DNA of 64,000 nt from NCBI GenBank assembly GCA_938084685.1, contig CALKGE010000004.1, positions 204,204-268,203 on the forward strand, read 5' to 3'. Origin of the DNA: an uncultured Pirellulaceae bacterium. Its GTDB lineage: Bacteria > Planctomycetota > Planctomycetia > Pirellulales > Pirellulaceae. The notes under the pieces were generated by a model. It ran no database searches. It was given only the letters and a program-made list of their open reading frames with translations, and was not told the DNA's origin. Of this stretch, positions 63,998 to 64,000 are shown piece after piece. Position 1 is the first letter of the stretch; each line of letters begins with the position of its first letter. The position numbers were made by a program, and so were the translations under genes.

Positions 63998-64000
63998 TTC

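Overview
The window looks like chromosomal DNA of a planctomycete, probably order Planctomycetales; the genus cannot be settled from sequence alone. Reasons: a giant secreted protein with a planctomycete-type CxxCH haem-binding domain, many secreted metallohydrolases and peptidases, a very large alpha-2-macroglobulin, a MoxR/DUF58/DUF4129 group, menaquinone synthesis by the futalosine route, and single or paired housekeeping genes rather than long classical operons. Coding density is high. I found no rRNA, tRNA, insertion sequence, prophage or CRISPR array.

Layout. 1-8403 (minus): secreted or exported enzymes (trypsin-like protease, PhyH-type dioxygenase, PHP-domain protein, cytochrome/LamG giant, S41-like peptidase cut by the window edge). 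8604-9670 (plus): two small Cys-rich secreted proteins, the second with a duplicated YHS/TRASH-like metal motif and a clear terminator. 9846-13672 (plus): S9 peptidase, a 59-codon gene with a good ribosome binding site, and a PP2C phosphatase with a degenerate receiver domain. 13701-17315 (minus): a DUF4105 membrane protein and a PhnD-like/patatin membrane fusion, directly abutting. 17479-23065 (plus): aminotransferase, MoxR ATPase, DUF58 and DUF4129 proteins. 23043-24962 (minus): a PP-loop RNA-thiolation-like protein and RNase III. 25410-30560: mgtE, then (minus) a GT4 glycosyltransferase, dapA and a J-domain-like membrane protein. 30801-37073: the 2090-residue alpha-2-macroglobulin.

37149-44406 is mostly housekeeping: pgk, an FMN-binding glutamate-synthase-like protein, aspS, miaA, hisE, hisG. 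44401-54739 (minus) holds an amidohydrolase, an ABC exporter whose permease is fused to a CPBP protease, mqnC, mqnA, an RluA-type pseudouridine synthase, a Tat-exported Gfo/Idh/MocA oxidoreductase and a CehA/McbA-type hydrolase. The amidohydrolase beside mqnC and mqnA may be the aminodeoxyfutalosine deaminase. 54949-62747 (plus): a CbpA-like dnaJ, rnpA, yidD, a lipoprotein with a FlgI-like region plus HEAT-like repeats, smc and nrdR. The window closes with moaC and a helix-turn-helix/receiver protein on the minus strand.

The most unusual items are the patatin lipase whose catalytic halves are separated by a four-helix membrane insert and which carries an N-terminal phosphonate-binding-like domain; the FlgI-like/HEAT lipoprotein with no flagellar genes nearby; the aromatic-rich insert in the alpha-2-macroglobulin; the Cys-rich secreted pair; and a compact three-helix nucleic-acid element between yidD and the FlgI-like gene. 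All protein functions are inferred by reading motifs; no database search was run.
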